From NCBI RefSeq assembly GCF_000381365.1, contig NZ_KB905468.1, positions 62,001 to 126,000 of the forward strand: a stretch of DNA of 64,000 bases, written 5' to 3'. The position numbers and the translations under genes are program-made. The notes under the pieces are model-generated. The model was not told the DNA's origin. It worked only from the letters and a program-made list of their open reading frames with translations, and made no database searches. Positions 10,313 through 19,127 of the stretch are shown one piece after another. This stretch comes from Bacteroides salyersiae WAL 10018 = DSM 18765 = JCM 12988 (lineage in GTDB: Bacteria; Bacteroidota; Bacteroidia; Bacteroidales; Bacteroidaceae). Within the stretch, counting starts at the first letter, position 1; each line of letters opens with the position of its first letter.

Positions 10313-10423
10313 AAATAGCGCATTTATTTTATTCACTATCCTCCGACACGGATTGAAGTAATGATATTTCAGAACCCATCAACCGAAGGGGATAGATAGT
10401 TCGATAAAATGAATGCGCTATTT
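10313..10423. repeat. Long imperfect inverted repeat between ddh and the DUF3857 operon
   Basis: A 12-bp perfect outer stem (AAATAGCGCATT at 10313-10324, complement at 10412-10423) continues inward with matching ATTTTAT and ACTATC blocks, around a 48-nt interior. A run of T follows the right arm, so it can act as a terminator for ddh. It is longer than a normal terminator. The stretch 10424-10722 to the next start holds a promoter and a long leader. Confidence 0.6.
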
Positions 10424-10542
10424 TTATGCACCATCCCCAAGAAAAACACGCCAAAAATCAGAAACTTCAGAAAGTTGTATGTATTTTCTTTCTTTTATTA
10501 CACAAAAAAGAACACAAAACGAACATTATTTATTTTTTTGTA

Positions 10543-10550
10543 TATATTTG
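10543..10550 (+). promoter_or_regulatory. -7 promoter element of the DUF3857 operon
   Basis: TATATTTG matches the Bacteroidota -7 consensus TAnnTTTG. No clear -33 TTG is seen at the usual spacing. Transcription from here would leave a leader of about 165 nt before the start at 10723. Confidence 0.5.
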
Positions 10551-10722
10551 CATTATTAAATATTATCAAAAACGCACAACAACTATGGACTGTAAATTAA
10601 CCTTTTTTTCTATTACTCCGGCTCTGTATACACTACCTGCCTTCGTTCGCAAGTTTACAAACAATAGTTGCAAAAACAATCATGTATTTATCCATACCGA
10701 AAAAACTCTAAATAAAATAAAT

Positions 10723-12714
10723 ATGAAAAACCTATTAATCATCTTGTTTGCCTGTTTCATGGCAGGACAAGTTTATGGACAAGAAATTTCCGTACCGGAA
10801 GTTAACACGAAATTCGGCAAACCTTCGGATGAAGAACTCAAAATGACAACCTATGCACCGGATACCACAGCGACTGCTGTTGTACTTTGTAAAAAGACCG
10901 GTGCATTTTATGATTTTGTAGCCGATGATTTCCGGTTGAATTATAGCTATGAAACCAAAATTAAAATACTCAAACCGGAAGGAACCTCTTTTGCGGATAT
11001 CTGCATACCCTACTATGAGAATGAAAACCGCTCTTCAATGAAAGAAACTGTCAGTCAGATAGACGCTTTTGCGTACAATATCGAAAACGGGAAAACAGTA
11101 CGTACCAAAATGAAACGCGAGTTTATCTATAAAGAGCGGCTCAATGACAAATATATGCAAGTCAAGTTCTCCATTCCTAATGTAAAAGTAGGGACTGTTA
11201 TCGAATATAAATATAAGGTATTATCCGATTTCTACTTCAATATAAATGATTGGAGTGCCCAACAATCCATTCCTACTCTCTATACGGAGTATGATATCAC
11301 CGTTCCGGAATATTTTAAATTCAATCTGGATGTACGCGGCACGGAAAGACTGGAAACAACAGACGATTCGGAAGCGGTCAATCTCAGCATAGGCAACCAA
11401 CTACTGCAATGCAACGGCCGTCATCTCAACTTCAAAGGCAGACAACTTCCTGCCTTACACGATGATGATTATATCTGGTGTGTAAATGACTATAGTACAC
11501 AAGTCAATTTCGAATTGGGAGGCTTGGACTTTCCCGGTGCCCTCTACAAATCATTCACCCAATCTTGGGAAAACATAGATAAAATGCTGCTGGAAGACAG
11601 CGAGTTCGGCGGACAGTTGAAAATACGCAATCCTTATCGGGAAGAAATGGCTGCTTTGAACTTAGACCAACTGAAAAGCATCGAAGAAAAAATAAGTGCC
11701 ATCTATACTTTCTTAAAAGGAAAAATCACCTGGAACGAAGAATACTCACTTTATGGAGGTAAAAGCAAAAAAGTGATCAAAGACGGCATGGGAAACAATG
11801 CGGAAATCAATTTCATACTAATGAGCATGCTCCGGGATGCCGACATTCCCTCTTTCCCTGTAGTCATGAGCCGCCGCAATATAGGAATACTCCCTTACTC
11901 CCATCCATCCGTACAAAAACTAAATACTTTTATAGTAGGCGTAGCAAACACCGACAGTACGCTTGTTTATCTGGACGGTTCCGTAAGAGACGGTTACATC
12001 AATATACTTCCTCCCGTGTTAATGGTAAACCGGGCACGCGTGATCATGCCCGGAAAAGGCGGATTATGGGTTGATTTAAGCAAGACCTGCAAAAGCCAGT
12101 TACGCTCTATCGTAAATGCGACCATCAGCCCGGATGGAAAAATATGCGGCAATCGCAATACCAGTTATACAGGCCAGTATGCCTCATCATTCAGAAGAAA
12201 ATACCGGACCGCCAAAGACAGTACGGAATTTGTCAACGAACTTGCTACCCAAGAAGACATAAAAGTCAACGTATTCAATGCACAAGGAGTAGACCGGTTC
12301 TCACCGCAAGTGAAAGAAACGGTTATTTTTGAAAAGCAGGCAACTACCAATGACAATTTCATCTATCTCAACCCGCTTATATTCTTACATACGGAAAAGA
12401 ATCCTTTCACACAGGCAGAGCGGAAACTACCTGTAGAGTATCCTTTCACCGACCAGGTCGTATTATCCGTTAACTTGACATTGCCGGAAGGATACACAGT
12501 AGACGAATTACCGAAACCGCTACTGGCAAGAACAGAAGACAAGCAGGGTATGTGCCGTTATGTTCTGGAACAGAAAGAGAATAAGCTGACCATCAACTAC
12601 ACATTCTCGTCCAGCAAATTATTATATCTCCCTGAAGAATATCCCGGACTGCAAAACTTCTGGAAAGTAATAGCCGAGAAGAACAATGAAACTGTAGTAC
12701 TTAAGAAATTGTAA
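10723..12714 (+). CDS. Exported DUF3857/transglutaminase-like protein, catalytic Cys apparently lost
   Basis: 663 aa from the ATG at 10723, which begins a clear signal peptide (MKNLLIILFACFMAGQVYGQ). The frame is open upstream to 10426, but that part crosses the promoter. The N-terminal half is a DUF3857 beta domain and the middle a transglutaminase-like fold. At the place where active members have a Cys (GDCK-like) this protein has GMGNNAEINF, so the nucleophile seems replaced. It is therefore probably a non-enzymatic or pseudo-enzyme envelope protein. The next gene, eight bases downstream, is a paralogue with the Cys intact, suggesting they work as a pair. Confidence 0.8.
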   Translation: MKNLLIILFACFMAGQVYGQEISVPEVNTKFGKPSDEELKMTTYAPDTTATAVVLCKKTGAFYDFVADDFRLNYSYETKIKILKPEGTSFADICIPYYENENRSSMKETVSQIDAFAYNIENGKTVRTKMKREFIYKERLNDKYMQVKFSIPNVKVGTVIEYKYKVLSDFYFNINDWSAQQSIPTLYTEYDITVPEYFKFNLDVRGTERLETTDDSEAVNLSIGNQLLQCNGRHLNFKGRQLPALHDDDYIWCVNDYSTQVNFELGGLDFPGALYKSFTQSWENIDKMLLEDSEFGGQLKIRNPYREEMAALNLDQLKSIEEKISAIYTFLKGKITWNEEYSLYGGKSKKVIKDGMGNNAEINFILMSMLRDADIPSFPVVMSRRNIGILPYSHPSVQKLNTFIVGVANTDSTLVYLDGSVRDGYINILPPVLMVNRARVIMPGKGGLWVDLSKTCKSQLRSIVNATISPDGKICGNRNTSYTGQYASSFRRKYRTAKDSTEFVNELATQEDIKVNVFNAQGVDRFSPQVKETVIFEKQATTNDNFIYLNPLIFLHTEKNPFTQAERKLPVEYPFTDQVVLSVNLTLPEGYTVDELPKPLLARTEDKQGMCRYVLEQKENKLTINYTFSSSKLLYLPEEYPGLQNFWKVIAEKNNETVVLKKL

Positions 12715-12721
12715 TTCTATT

Positions 12722-14596
12722 ATGATAAAAAACAGGTTATACAACAGTATTCTGACGCTTCTGCTATTCCCTTTCGTTGTACAGGCACAGGCAGACACCG
12801 ATCGGAATGCTTACTCCATCGTACAGGATGCCACGACAGAAATTATTTGTGAATCAACTTCCAGTGCCTTGCGTAAAGAGAGTTACACCATCACGATTCT
12901 AAATGAAAAAGGACGGGATACAGCACACTTTTTTTGTGTATGCGACAAGTTCACCTCTCTCCGGAAATTCTCCGGAGAAATAACAGATGCCAATGGTAAA
13001 GTTATCCGTAAAATAAAAAAGTCGGACCTGCAAATGTCAGAATACTCTTCAGGACTAACCAGTGATGACTACACCTATTACTATGAATGCAATCTTCCCC
13101 GCTACCCCCTGACCATAAAATACGAATGGGAGGTGAAGTACAAAGACGGATTAATCTGCTATCCGACATTCAGACCTCAAAAAGCCTACAACCAGTCGGT
13201 AGTAAATGCTACATATCGTCTCTATACCCCTGCCGGCAATCCGGCCCGCTACCGGATGGTAAACATGAAAACCGAGGTAAAACAGGAGGTAACATCTAAA
13301 GGAGATATCCTGACCGAAGTATCCTCAGGACCGATGACAGCCATCGAATACGAGCCGTTCGGCTTATCTTTCGCCGAACGGCTTCCCCGTATCCATTTCT
13401 CACCCAAACTTTTCACTTTCGACGGAACACAGGGCGACATGAGTTCCTGGCAATCTTACGGTATCTGGCAGAATAGCCTGCTTACAGGACGCGACCAATT
13501 GGCAGAGCCCATAAAACTGAAATTACGGGAACTGACAGCCGGTTGCAATACTCCACGTGAAAAAGTGCAGGCAGTCTATAATTACTTGGCCGAAACCACT
13601 CGTTATGTAAGCATTCAATTAGGAATCGGCGGCCTGCAACCTATCGCCGCTTCCGATGTCTGCCGGGCAGGATTCGGTGACTGTAAAGGATTATCCAATT
13701 ACACCCACGCCATGTTGAAGGAACTGGGTATCCCGTCTGTTTATACTGTAATCAGTACTGACAACGAACGGCTACTGCCTGATTTTTCCAGTGTCGATCA
13801 AATGAATCATGCCATCCTGCAGGTTCCGCTCCCGGAAGATACGCTTTGGTTGGAATGCACCAATCCGCAGCTACCATTCGGATATGTACATAGCGGTATT
13901 GCCGGACATGATGCTCTATTGATTACAAAAGAAGGAGGGATTATGTGCCGCCTGCCCTCCTATCCCGATTCGTTAAATACGCAAACAACTAACGCTTCTG
14001 TCACTCTCACTCCTACCGGAGGAGCAAAGATAAAAGCCAGCGGAATCTCTCGTTTGTTTCAATATGAAAGTATGGCAGGTATCACCAGGCTCGAGCCGTC
14101 ACACCGGAAAGATTATTTACGTTCCGGCATCAATCTGATACAGGCTAATATAAACAATATACAAATCAACGAAGCCAAAGAAGTCATTCCCATGATCGAT
14201 ATCCAATATACGATCGAAACGGAACAATACGGAAATAAAACAGGAAATCGATTGTTTATCCCGGCCAACATCTTCCGTAAAGGATTTACAACGCCCGATC
14301 TTAAACAACGTGTACAGGATATCCATATAAATTACGGCTATTTGGATACAGACAGTATTTGCCTGCAAATACCGGAAGGATATACTATCGAATCTCTCCC
14401 CAAGACTTGCCAAGTAACAAGCAGCTTCGGAAGTTTTAGTTCTTCCTTAATGATAAAGGACAAAGAAATATGTATCATACATCGCTTATTGATGCACCGG
14501 GGAATTTATCCTAAAGAGATTTATAAAGATTTTCTTGAATTCCGTAAACAGATAGCGGCACAATACAGCAGCAAAATTATTTTAAAGAAAGAATAA
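12722..14596 (+). CDS. Exported DUF3857/transglutaminase protein with intact Cys-His
   Basis: 624 aa. A signal peptide (YNSILTLLLFPFVVQAQAD) is followed by DUF3857 and then a transglutaminase-type core. The motif GFGDCKGLSNY supplies the catalytic Cys, QMNHAIL the His, and the following WLECTN is where the third residue is expected. Proteins of this kind are common and abundant in Bacteroidota periplasm or outer membrane, but their substrates are unknown, and peptide cleavage or cross-linking is only a family-level inference. It is in an operon with the related gene before it (7-bp gap) and the hemolysin III-type gene after it. Confidence 0.82.
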   Translation: MIKNRLYNSILTLLLFPFVVQAQADTDRNAYSIVQDATTEIICESTSSALRKESYTITILNEKGRDTAHFFCVCDKFTSLRKFSGEITDANGKVIRKIKKSDLQMSEYSSGLTSDDYTYYYECNLPRYPLTIKYEWEVKYKDGLICYPTFRPQKAYNQSVVNATYRLYTPAGNPARYRMVNMKTEVKQEVTSKGDILTEVSSGPMTAIEYEPFGLSFAERLPRIHFSPKLFTFDGTQGDMSSWQSYGIWQNSLLTGRDQLAEPIKLKLRELTAGCNTPREKVQAVYNYLAETTRYVSIQLGIGGLQPIAASDVCRAGFGDCKGLSNYTHAMLKELGIPSVYTVISTDNERLLPDFSSVDQMNHAILQVPLPEDTLWLECTNPQLPFGYVHSGIAGHDALLITKEGGIMCRLPSYPDSLNTQTTNASVTLTPTGGAKIKASGISRLFQYESMAGITRLEPSHRKDYLRSGINLIQANINNIQINEAKEVIPMIDIQYTIETEQYGNKTGNRLFIPANIFRKGFTTPDLKQRVQDIHINYGYLDTDSICLQIPEGYTIESLPKTCQVTSSFGSFSSSLMIKDKEICIIHRLLMHRGIYPKEIYKDFLEFRKQIAAQYSSKIILKKE

Positions 14597-14608
14597 GAGC
14601 CTGTTGTT

Positions 14609-15307
14609 TTGGAAAAATGGAGTACCTTTACAACCGAAACCAATAAAGATACGACATTGAACAATCATCGATATACACATGGTGAAGAGCTCGCCAACAC
14701 ACTGAGTCATGGAGCCGGTATTCTGTTAGGAATCATAGCAGGATACTTCTTATTGATAAAAGCAGCCGCAGGCAACGATCCCCACTGGGCCGTTGCCTGC
14801 GTTTCTGTCTATTTGGCGGGAATGTTATCCTCTTATATCAGTTCTACCTGGTATCATGCTTCCGCTCCGGGAACGACGAAAGAATTATTACGGAAATTTG
14901 ATCACGGAGCCATCTATCTGCACATTGCAGGTACCTATACCCCTTTCACCTTGCTGGTGATGCGCAATGCCGGCGGATGGGGCTGGGGCATCTTTGCATT
15001 TGTCTGGTTATCCGCCCTTATCGGTTTTATCCTTAGTTTCAAAAAACTAAAAGAACACAGTAATCTGGAAACATGCTGCTATGTCGGAATGGGCGCCTCC
15101 ATCCTGATAGCATTAAAACCGCTAATGGGCTGTCTTTCAGAAATAGGGGCATCCTCCGCCTTCTGGTGGCTCATCGGTGGAGGAGTATCTTATATCATCG
15201 GAGCCATATTCTATTCATTGCGCAAACCCTACATGCATTCAGTATTCCATCTCTTCTGCCTGGGTGGCAGTATAGGTCATATTATTGCAATTTGGTTGAT
15301 CTTATAA
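14609..15307 (+). CDS. Hemolysin III / PAQR family membrane protein
   Basis: 232 aa with seven predicted membrane segments. The conserved motifs of the family are present: GEELANTLSHGAG before the first segment, SSTWYHAS after the second, KFDHGAIYLHIAGTYTP, and the C-terminal SVFHLFCLGGSIGH with the late His residues thought to bind a metal in PAQR proteins. Despite the name, hemolytic activity is not established for most members. No ATG is available before the first membrane segment. The frame opens with TTG at 14609, 12 bases after the previous stop, and a second TTG sits just before NNHRYTHG, so the exact start is uncertain. Confidence 0.88.
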   Translation: MEKWSTFTTETNKDTTLNNHRYTHGEELANTLSHGAGILLGIIAGYFLLIKAAAGNDPHWAVACVSVYLAGMLSSYISSTWYHASAPGTTKELLRKFDHGAIYLHIAGTYTPFTLLVMRNAGGWGWGIFAFVWLSALIGFILSFKKLKEHSNLETCCYVGMGASILIALKPLMGCLSEIGASSAFWWLIGGGVSYIIGAIFYSLRKPYMHSVFHLFCLGGSIGHIIAIWLIL

Positions 15308-15433
15308 AACTGAGAACCTGTTTAAGTTTTCCTCTTAAAAGTTTTCCAAAACGGAAAACTTTCTGTATCAAGAAGAAAGAAAAGTTTCCCGAATTTTAAT
15401 GTTAAAAGCTAACCAACCTACAAGTAATTCTAC

Positions 15434-15441
15434 TATCTTTG
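15434..15441 (+). promoter_or_regulatory. -7 promoter element of the nrdDG transcript
   Basis: TATCTTTG fits TAnnTTTG and lies a few bases before the first conserved bases of the cobalamin riboswitch, so transcription would begin at about the riboswitch 5' end. I saw no good -33 TTG. Confidence 0.6.
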
Positions 15442-15446
15442 TCCCC

Positions 15447-15606
15447 GTTCCGGAGCTAAAAAGAGGTTTAGTCAAAAGGGAACGCTGTGCAAATCGGCGA
15501 CAGTACCCGCTGCTGTAATTCTCTGAGAATCCGCACACTATGCCACTGCGAGTTTCATCGTGGGAAGGCGTTGCGAAGGAGAGATAAGTCAGAAGACCGG
15601 CCGGAC
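15447..15606 (+). promoter_or_regulatory. Cobalamin (adenosylcobalamin-type) riboswitch
   Basis: The leader contains the conserved blocks of the cobalamin aptamer in the right order. These are AAAGGGAA at about 15475, ACCCGCTGCTGTAA at about 15506, TGCCACTG at 15541-15548, GGGAAGGCG at 15562-15570, and the B12 box AGTCAGAAGACCGGCC at 15587-15602. It stands upstream of nrdD, so B12 should turn off the B12-independent reductase. Boundaries are approximate. No other element was seen in the 405-bp gap before nrdD except the promoter and the hairpin below. Confidence 0.92.
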
Positions 15607-15609
15607 AGA

Positions 15610-15667
15610 TTTACCATTTCACGATTGACGATCGATCATCAGAGTTACGCTAATCGTAAATAGTAAA
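15610..15667 (+). promoter_or_regulatory. Hairpin after the riboswitch, likely expression platform
   Basis: The segment near TTTACCATTTCACGATT pairs with AATCGTAAATAGTAAA about 25 nt later (roughly 16 bp with two interruptions). It begins a few bases after the B12 box and ends about 45 bases before the nrdD start, so it is placed to act as the switching stem. No long U run follows, so control of translation is at least as likely as termination. Confidence 0.45.
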
Positions 15668-15712
15668 TTATCTAATTGTTTAATTTATAAATTACTTTCG
15701 GGAGTTAAAGTT

Positions 15713-18106
15713 ATGAACTACGCTGAAATTTGTATCATCAAACGTGATGGTAAAAGAGAAGATTTCTCTATTAGTAAGATCAAGAACGCTATAAGCAAAG
15801 CGTTCAGTGCCTCCGGTATCACTGACGAGCAACAGCTCGTAGCGGATATTACCATGAATGTCATCAGCCGCTTTTCCAATCCTACCATCACTGTAGAAGA
15901 AATTCAAGACTTGGTGGAAAAAGAATTAATGAAAGTACGGCCCGAAGTTGCAAAAAAGTACATCATCTATCGCGAATGGCGTAATACGGAACGCGATAAA
16001 AAAACACAGATGAAGCATGTCATGGACGGAATTGTCGCTATCGACAAGAATGACGTGAACTTGAGCAATGCCAATATGAGCAGCCATACTCCGGCAGGTC
16101 AAATGATGACTTTCGCTTCTGAAGTGACCAAAGATTACACGTATAAATACTTACTGCCCAAGCGATTTGCAGAAGCACATCAATTGGGGGATATCCATAT
16201 ACATGATCTGGACTACTACCCTACAAAGACCACTACTTGTATCCAGTATGACATGGACGATCTTTTCGAACGTGGATTCCGTACCAAAAACGGCAGCATA
16301 CGTACCCCGCAAAGCATCCAAAGTTATGCCACATTGGCAACCATCATCTTCCAAACCAATCAGAACGAACAACATGGCGGACAAGCCATCCCGGCATTCG
16401 ACTTTTTCATGGCAAAGGGAGTAAATAAATCATTCCGCAAACACCTGAGTTCTTTTATCAGCTTCTATATCGCGATGGAAACCAATACCGCAGTGGAAGA
16501 AAAAGCAATCCGCGCTCTGATCGAAGAACATCTGCCCTCTATCAAGACCAACGAACTGGAACGTGAAACACTGCGCATGGCACTCACCGCCCTCCAAATC
16601 AATATAGACAAGGAACATCTGGCACGCGTCATTGAAAAAGCTTATCAGCAAACCCGGAAAGATACCCATCAGGCTATGGAAGGTTTTATCCATAATCTGA
16701 ATACAATGCACTCGCGCGGAGGCAATCAGGTGGTATTCAGCTCCATCAATTACGGAACGGATACTTCCGCCGAAGGACGCATGGTGATTGAAGAACTGTT
16801 AAAAGCTACTATCGAAGGGTTAGGCACCCGTGGAGAAGTTCCGGTATTTCCTATTCAGATATTCAAAGTGAAAGACGGAGTATCCTATTCGGAAGAAGAT
16901 TATCAGAAAGCAATGACGGATTTTGAAGCGGCCGAAGAAGGACGCATGACTTTCAGCGCTCCTAATTTCGACCTGTTCTTAAAAGCTTGCCGGACTACTG
17001 CAAAAGCACTGTTCCCCAACTTCATGTTCTTAGATGCCCCGTTCAATCAAAACGAAAAATGGAATATCAACGATCCGAAACGATATCGTTACGAATTAGC
17101 AACGATGGGATGCCGTACCCGTGTATTTGAAAATGTGGCCGGAGAAAAGTCTTCATTAGGACGCGGCAATCTTTCATTCACTACTTTAAACATGCCCCGT
17201 CTCGCTATTGAAGCCCGTATCAAGGCAGAAAGCATCATCGAAGACAAGCGCAACCAAGATGCCATAGAGTTGAAAGCTAAAGAAATATTTATAGAGTCGG
17301 TACATGAAACAGCCACCTTGGTAGCTGATCAGCTTTATGCCCGCTATCAATACCAGCGTACGGCATTAGCACGTCAATTCCCATTCATGATGGGTAATGA
17401 TGTATGGAAAGGAGGAGGTGCATTAAACCCGAACGAAGAAGTAGGAGATATTTTACGTAGTGGTACGTTAGGTATCGGTTTTATTGGCGGACACAATGCA
17501 ATGGTAGCACTCTACGGTCAGGGCCACGGTCATAATGATAAAGCATGGAACACCCTATACGAAGCCATCATGGAAATGAATAAGGTAGTGGACGAATATA
17601 AAGCGAAGTACAACCTGAACTATTCTGTACTGGCAACTCCCGCCGAAGGACTATCCGGTCGCTTCACCCGCATGGACCGTCGTAAATACGGAAAAATCGA
17701 AGGAGTAACCGACAATGACTACTATGTGAATTCTTTCCACGTGGACGTAAAAGAGCCTATCAGCATTGTAGAGAAAATCAAACGTGAAGCTCCTTTCCAT
17801 GCCATCACACGCGGAGGGCATATCACATATGTAGAATTGGACGGTGAAGCGCAAAAGAATGTAAGGGCCATTGCCAAGATCGTAAAAGTAATGCATGACG
17901 AAGGCATCGGCTACGGTTCCATCAACCATCCGGTAGACACTTGCCACAATTGCGGCTACAAAGGGGTAATCTACGATAAATGTCCGGTATGCCAAAGTGA
18001 GAATATCCTGCGTATGCGCCGCATCACCGGATATCTGACCGGAGATTTAAGCTCTTGGAATTCCGCTAAAAGGGCAGAGGAAAGAGACAGAGTAAAACAT
18101 TTATAA
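15713..18106 (+). CDS. nrdD: Anaerobic (class III) ribonucleoside-triphosphate reductase
   Basis: 797 aa. It makes deoxynucleotides from ribonucleoside triphosphates without oxygen, using a glycyl radical generated by NrdG. An N-terminal ATP-cone (IIKRDGKREDFSISKIKNAI, about residues 7-26) gives allosteric control. The central barrel follows, and the C-terminal zinc site is CHNC and CPVC. The radical loop RRITGYLTGDLSSWN contains the Gly that carries the radical. The upstream cobalamin riboswitch suggests that the gene is repressed when B12 is plentiful, which implies a B12-dependent reductase elsewhere in the genome. nrdG follows after a 134-bp gap holding a long hairpin. Confidence 0.97.
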   Translation: MNYAEICIIKRDGKREDFSISKIKNAISKAFSASGITDEQQLVADITMNVISRFSNPTITVEEIQDLVEKELMKVRPEVAKKYIIYREWRNTERDKKTQMKHVMDGIVAIDKNDVNLSNANMSSHTPAGQMMTFASEVTKDYTYKYLLPKRFAEAHQLGDIHIHDLDYYPTKTTTCIQYDMDDLFERGFRTKNGSIRTPQSIQSYATLATIIFQTNQNEQHGGQAIPAFDFFMAKGVNKSFRKHLSSFISFYIAMETNTAVEEKAIRALIEEHLPSIKTNELERETLRMALTALQINIDKEHLARVIEKAYQQTRKDTHQAMEGFIHNLNTMHSRGGNQVVFSSINYGTDTSAEGRMVIEELLKATIEGLGTRGEVPVFPIQIFKVKDGVSYSEEDYQKAMTDFEAAEEGRMTFSAPNFDLFLKACRTTAKALFPNFMFLDAPFNQNEKWNINDPKRYRYELATMGCRTRVFENVAGEKSSLGRGNLSFTTLNMPRLAIEARIKAESIIEDKRNQDAIELKAKEIFIESVHETATLVADQLYARYQYQRTALARQFPFMMGNDVWKGGGALNPNEEVGDILRSGTLGIGFIGGHNAMVALYGQGHGHNDKAWNTLYEAIMEMNKVVDEYKAKYNLNYSVLATPAEGLSGRFTRMDRRKYGKIEGVTDNDYYVNSFHVDVKEPISIVEKIKREAPFHAITRGGHITYVELDGEAQKNVRAIAKIVKVMHDEGIGYGSINHPVDTCHNCGYKGVIYDKCPVCQSENILRMRRITGYLTGDLSSWNSAKRAEERDRVKHL

Positions 18107-18122
18107 AGCTTTCAGCTTTATA

Positions 18123-18210
18123 AGTTGAAAGTTGAGAGTTGAAAGTTGAAAGTTAGCTGCGCTGCCACACTGCATAGTAACTTTCAACTTTCAACTCTCA
18201 ACTTTCAACT
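18123..18210. repeat. 33-bp perfect inverted repeat with conserved loop core, between nrdD and nrdG
   Basis: Arms 18123-18155 and 18178-18210 are perfectly complementary and made of repeated words GTTGAAAGTTGAGAG. The 22-nt loop reads GCTGCGCTGCC-ACACTGCATAG. The same core is in the hairpin at 40624-40731. A further run of the same arm words follows at 18241-18285, inside the nrdG reading frame. It could act as a terminator or processing stem separating nrdD from nrdG, but no clear U tract follows. Confidence 0.85.
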
Positions 18211-18240
18211 ATAAAAAGCTTTCAACTAAAATAAGGCCTC

Positions 18241-18732
18241 ATGACAACTTTCAACTCTCAACTTTCAACTTTCAACTTATTATACACCTATCCCGAAACA
18301 ATAGTTGATGGTGAAGGCATCCGATATTCCATTTATTTAGCCGGATGCAGTCATCACTGCCCCGGATGCCACAATCCGGAAAGTTGGAATCCGTGCGCGG
18401 GAGAGGAACTGACGGAAGAACGCATCATGGAAATTATCCGTGAGATAAATGCAAATCCATTATTGGATGGAGTTACTTTCTCCGGAGGTGACCCTTTTTA
18501 TAATCCCGAAGCATTTTTTCTTTTGGTAAAGAGAATTAAAGAAGAGACTCATCAAAATATCTGGTGCTATACGGGATATACCTACGAAGAAGTACAGGCA
18601 CATCCCAGATTAGCAGCCGCACTGCCTTATATTGATGTTCTTGTAGAAGGACGATTTATACAAGCGCTCTATTCCCCTCATCTGGAATTCAGAGGAAGCA
18701 GTAATCAAAGAATTATCCGGCTGCATCGCTAA
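18241..18732 (+). CDS. nrdG: Anaerobic ribonucleotide reductase activating protein
   Basis: 163 aa radical-SAM enzyme that installs the glycyl radical on NrdD. The cluster motif is CSHHCPGC (CxxxCxxC), followed by FSGGDP for SAM binding. Conserved family sequence begins at about NLLYTYPETIVDGEG. The preceding residues MTTFNSQLSTF are encoded by the same word repeat (CAACTTTCAACTCTCAAC) that forms the arms of the upstream inverted repeat. The ATG at 18241 is the only good start. Thus the first dozen residues seem to come from repeat DNA that grew into the gene. Confidence 0.95.
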   Translation: MTTFNSQLSTFNLLYTYPETIVDGEGIRYSIYLAGCSHHCPGCHNPESWNPCAGEELTEERIMEIIREINANPLLDGVTFSGGDPFYNPEAFFLLVKRIKEETHQNIWCYTGYTYEEVQAHPRLAAALPYIDVLVEGRFIQALYSPHLEFRGSSNQRIIRLHR

Positions 18733-19127
18733 AAAAATTCATTTTTCAAGAGGTGTAAAAACAGAGATATCCATCCTCCTGTCTTTTTCTATTTACAAAA
18801 TAAAACAACAATTTATTCTTACCGACTCAGGCCCATTGTAAAACATTAAAAACGAAGGACTAATTTCTCTACGAAGAACGGCCTGTTTCTCGTAGAGTTT
18901 CGGATCGTTCCTCGTAGAGTTTCGAATTCTTTCTCGTAGAGGGAAAACAGTAATTATTAAAACATTAATTCACAACACTTTACCGAGTTCCTTATTTGTT
19001 GTATATTTTCATTCCGTATCACTCTGTCAGACTCCTCTTCACATATCATATATAATTACATTCCAGAGTTTTATTCCGCATATAGTCCGATACAGAACCT
19101 TATTTACCGACGCAGGAAACAGTAACT
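18733..19127. other. Intergenic region between nrdG and HAD gene (395 bp)
   Basis: Convergent gap. It holds the 22-nt array described separately (18864-18944). The flanks are AT-rich, and I saw no open frame, RNA gene or convincing terminator in them. Confidence 0.7.
18864..18944. repeat. Array of four degenerate 22-nt units (CTCGTAGAG type)
   Basis: Units start at 18864, 18886, 18908 and 18930, exactly 22 nt apart; the last is cut short. Units 2-4 share TTTCTCGTAGAG or TTCCTCGTAGAG with a central dyad CTC-GTA-GAG. Unit 1 carries CTCTACGAA, which is the same dyad read on the other strand. It lies between convergent genes. It has no spacers like those of CRISPR. Function unknown. Confidence 0.8.

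Noticed and set aside
10426..10722. N-terminal extension of the first DUF3857 protein
   Set aside because: Open in frame, but it crosses the -7 element at 10543-10550 and precedes a perfect signal peptide start at 10723.
18864..18944. CRISPR-like array
   Set aside because: Period 22 with no separation of constant repeat and variable spacer, only four units, no cas genes near.
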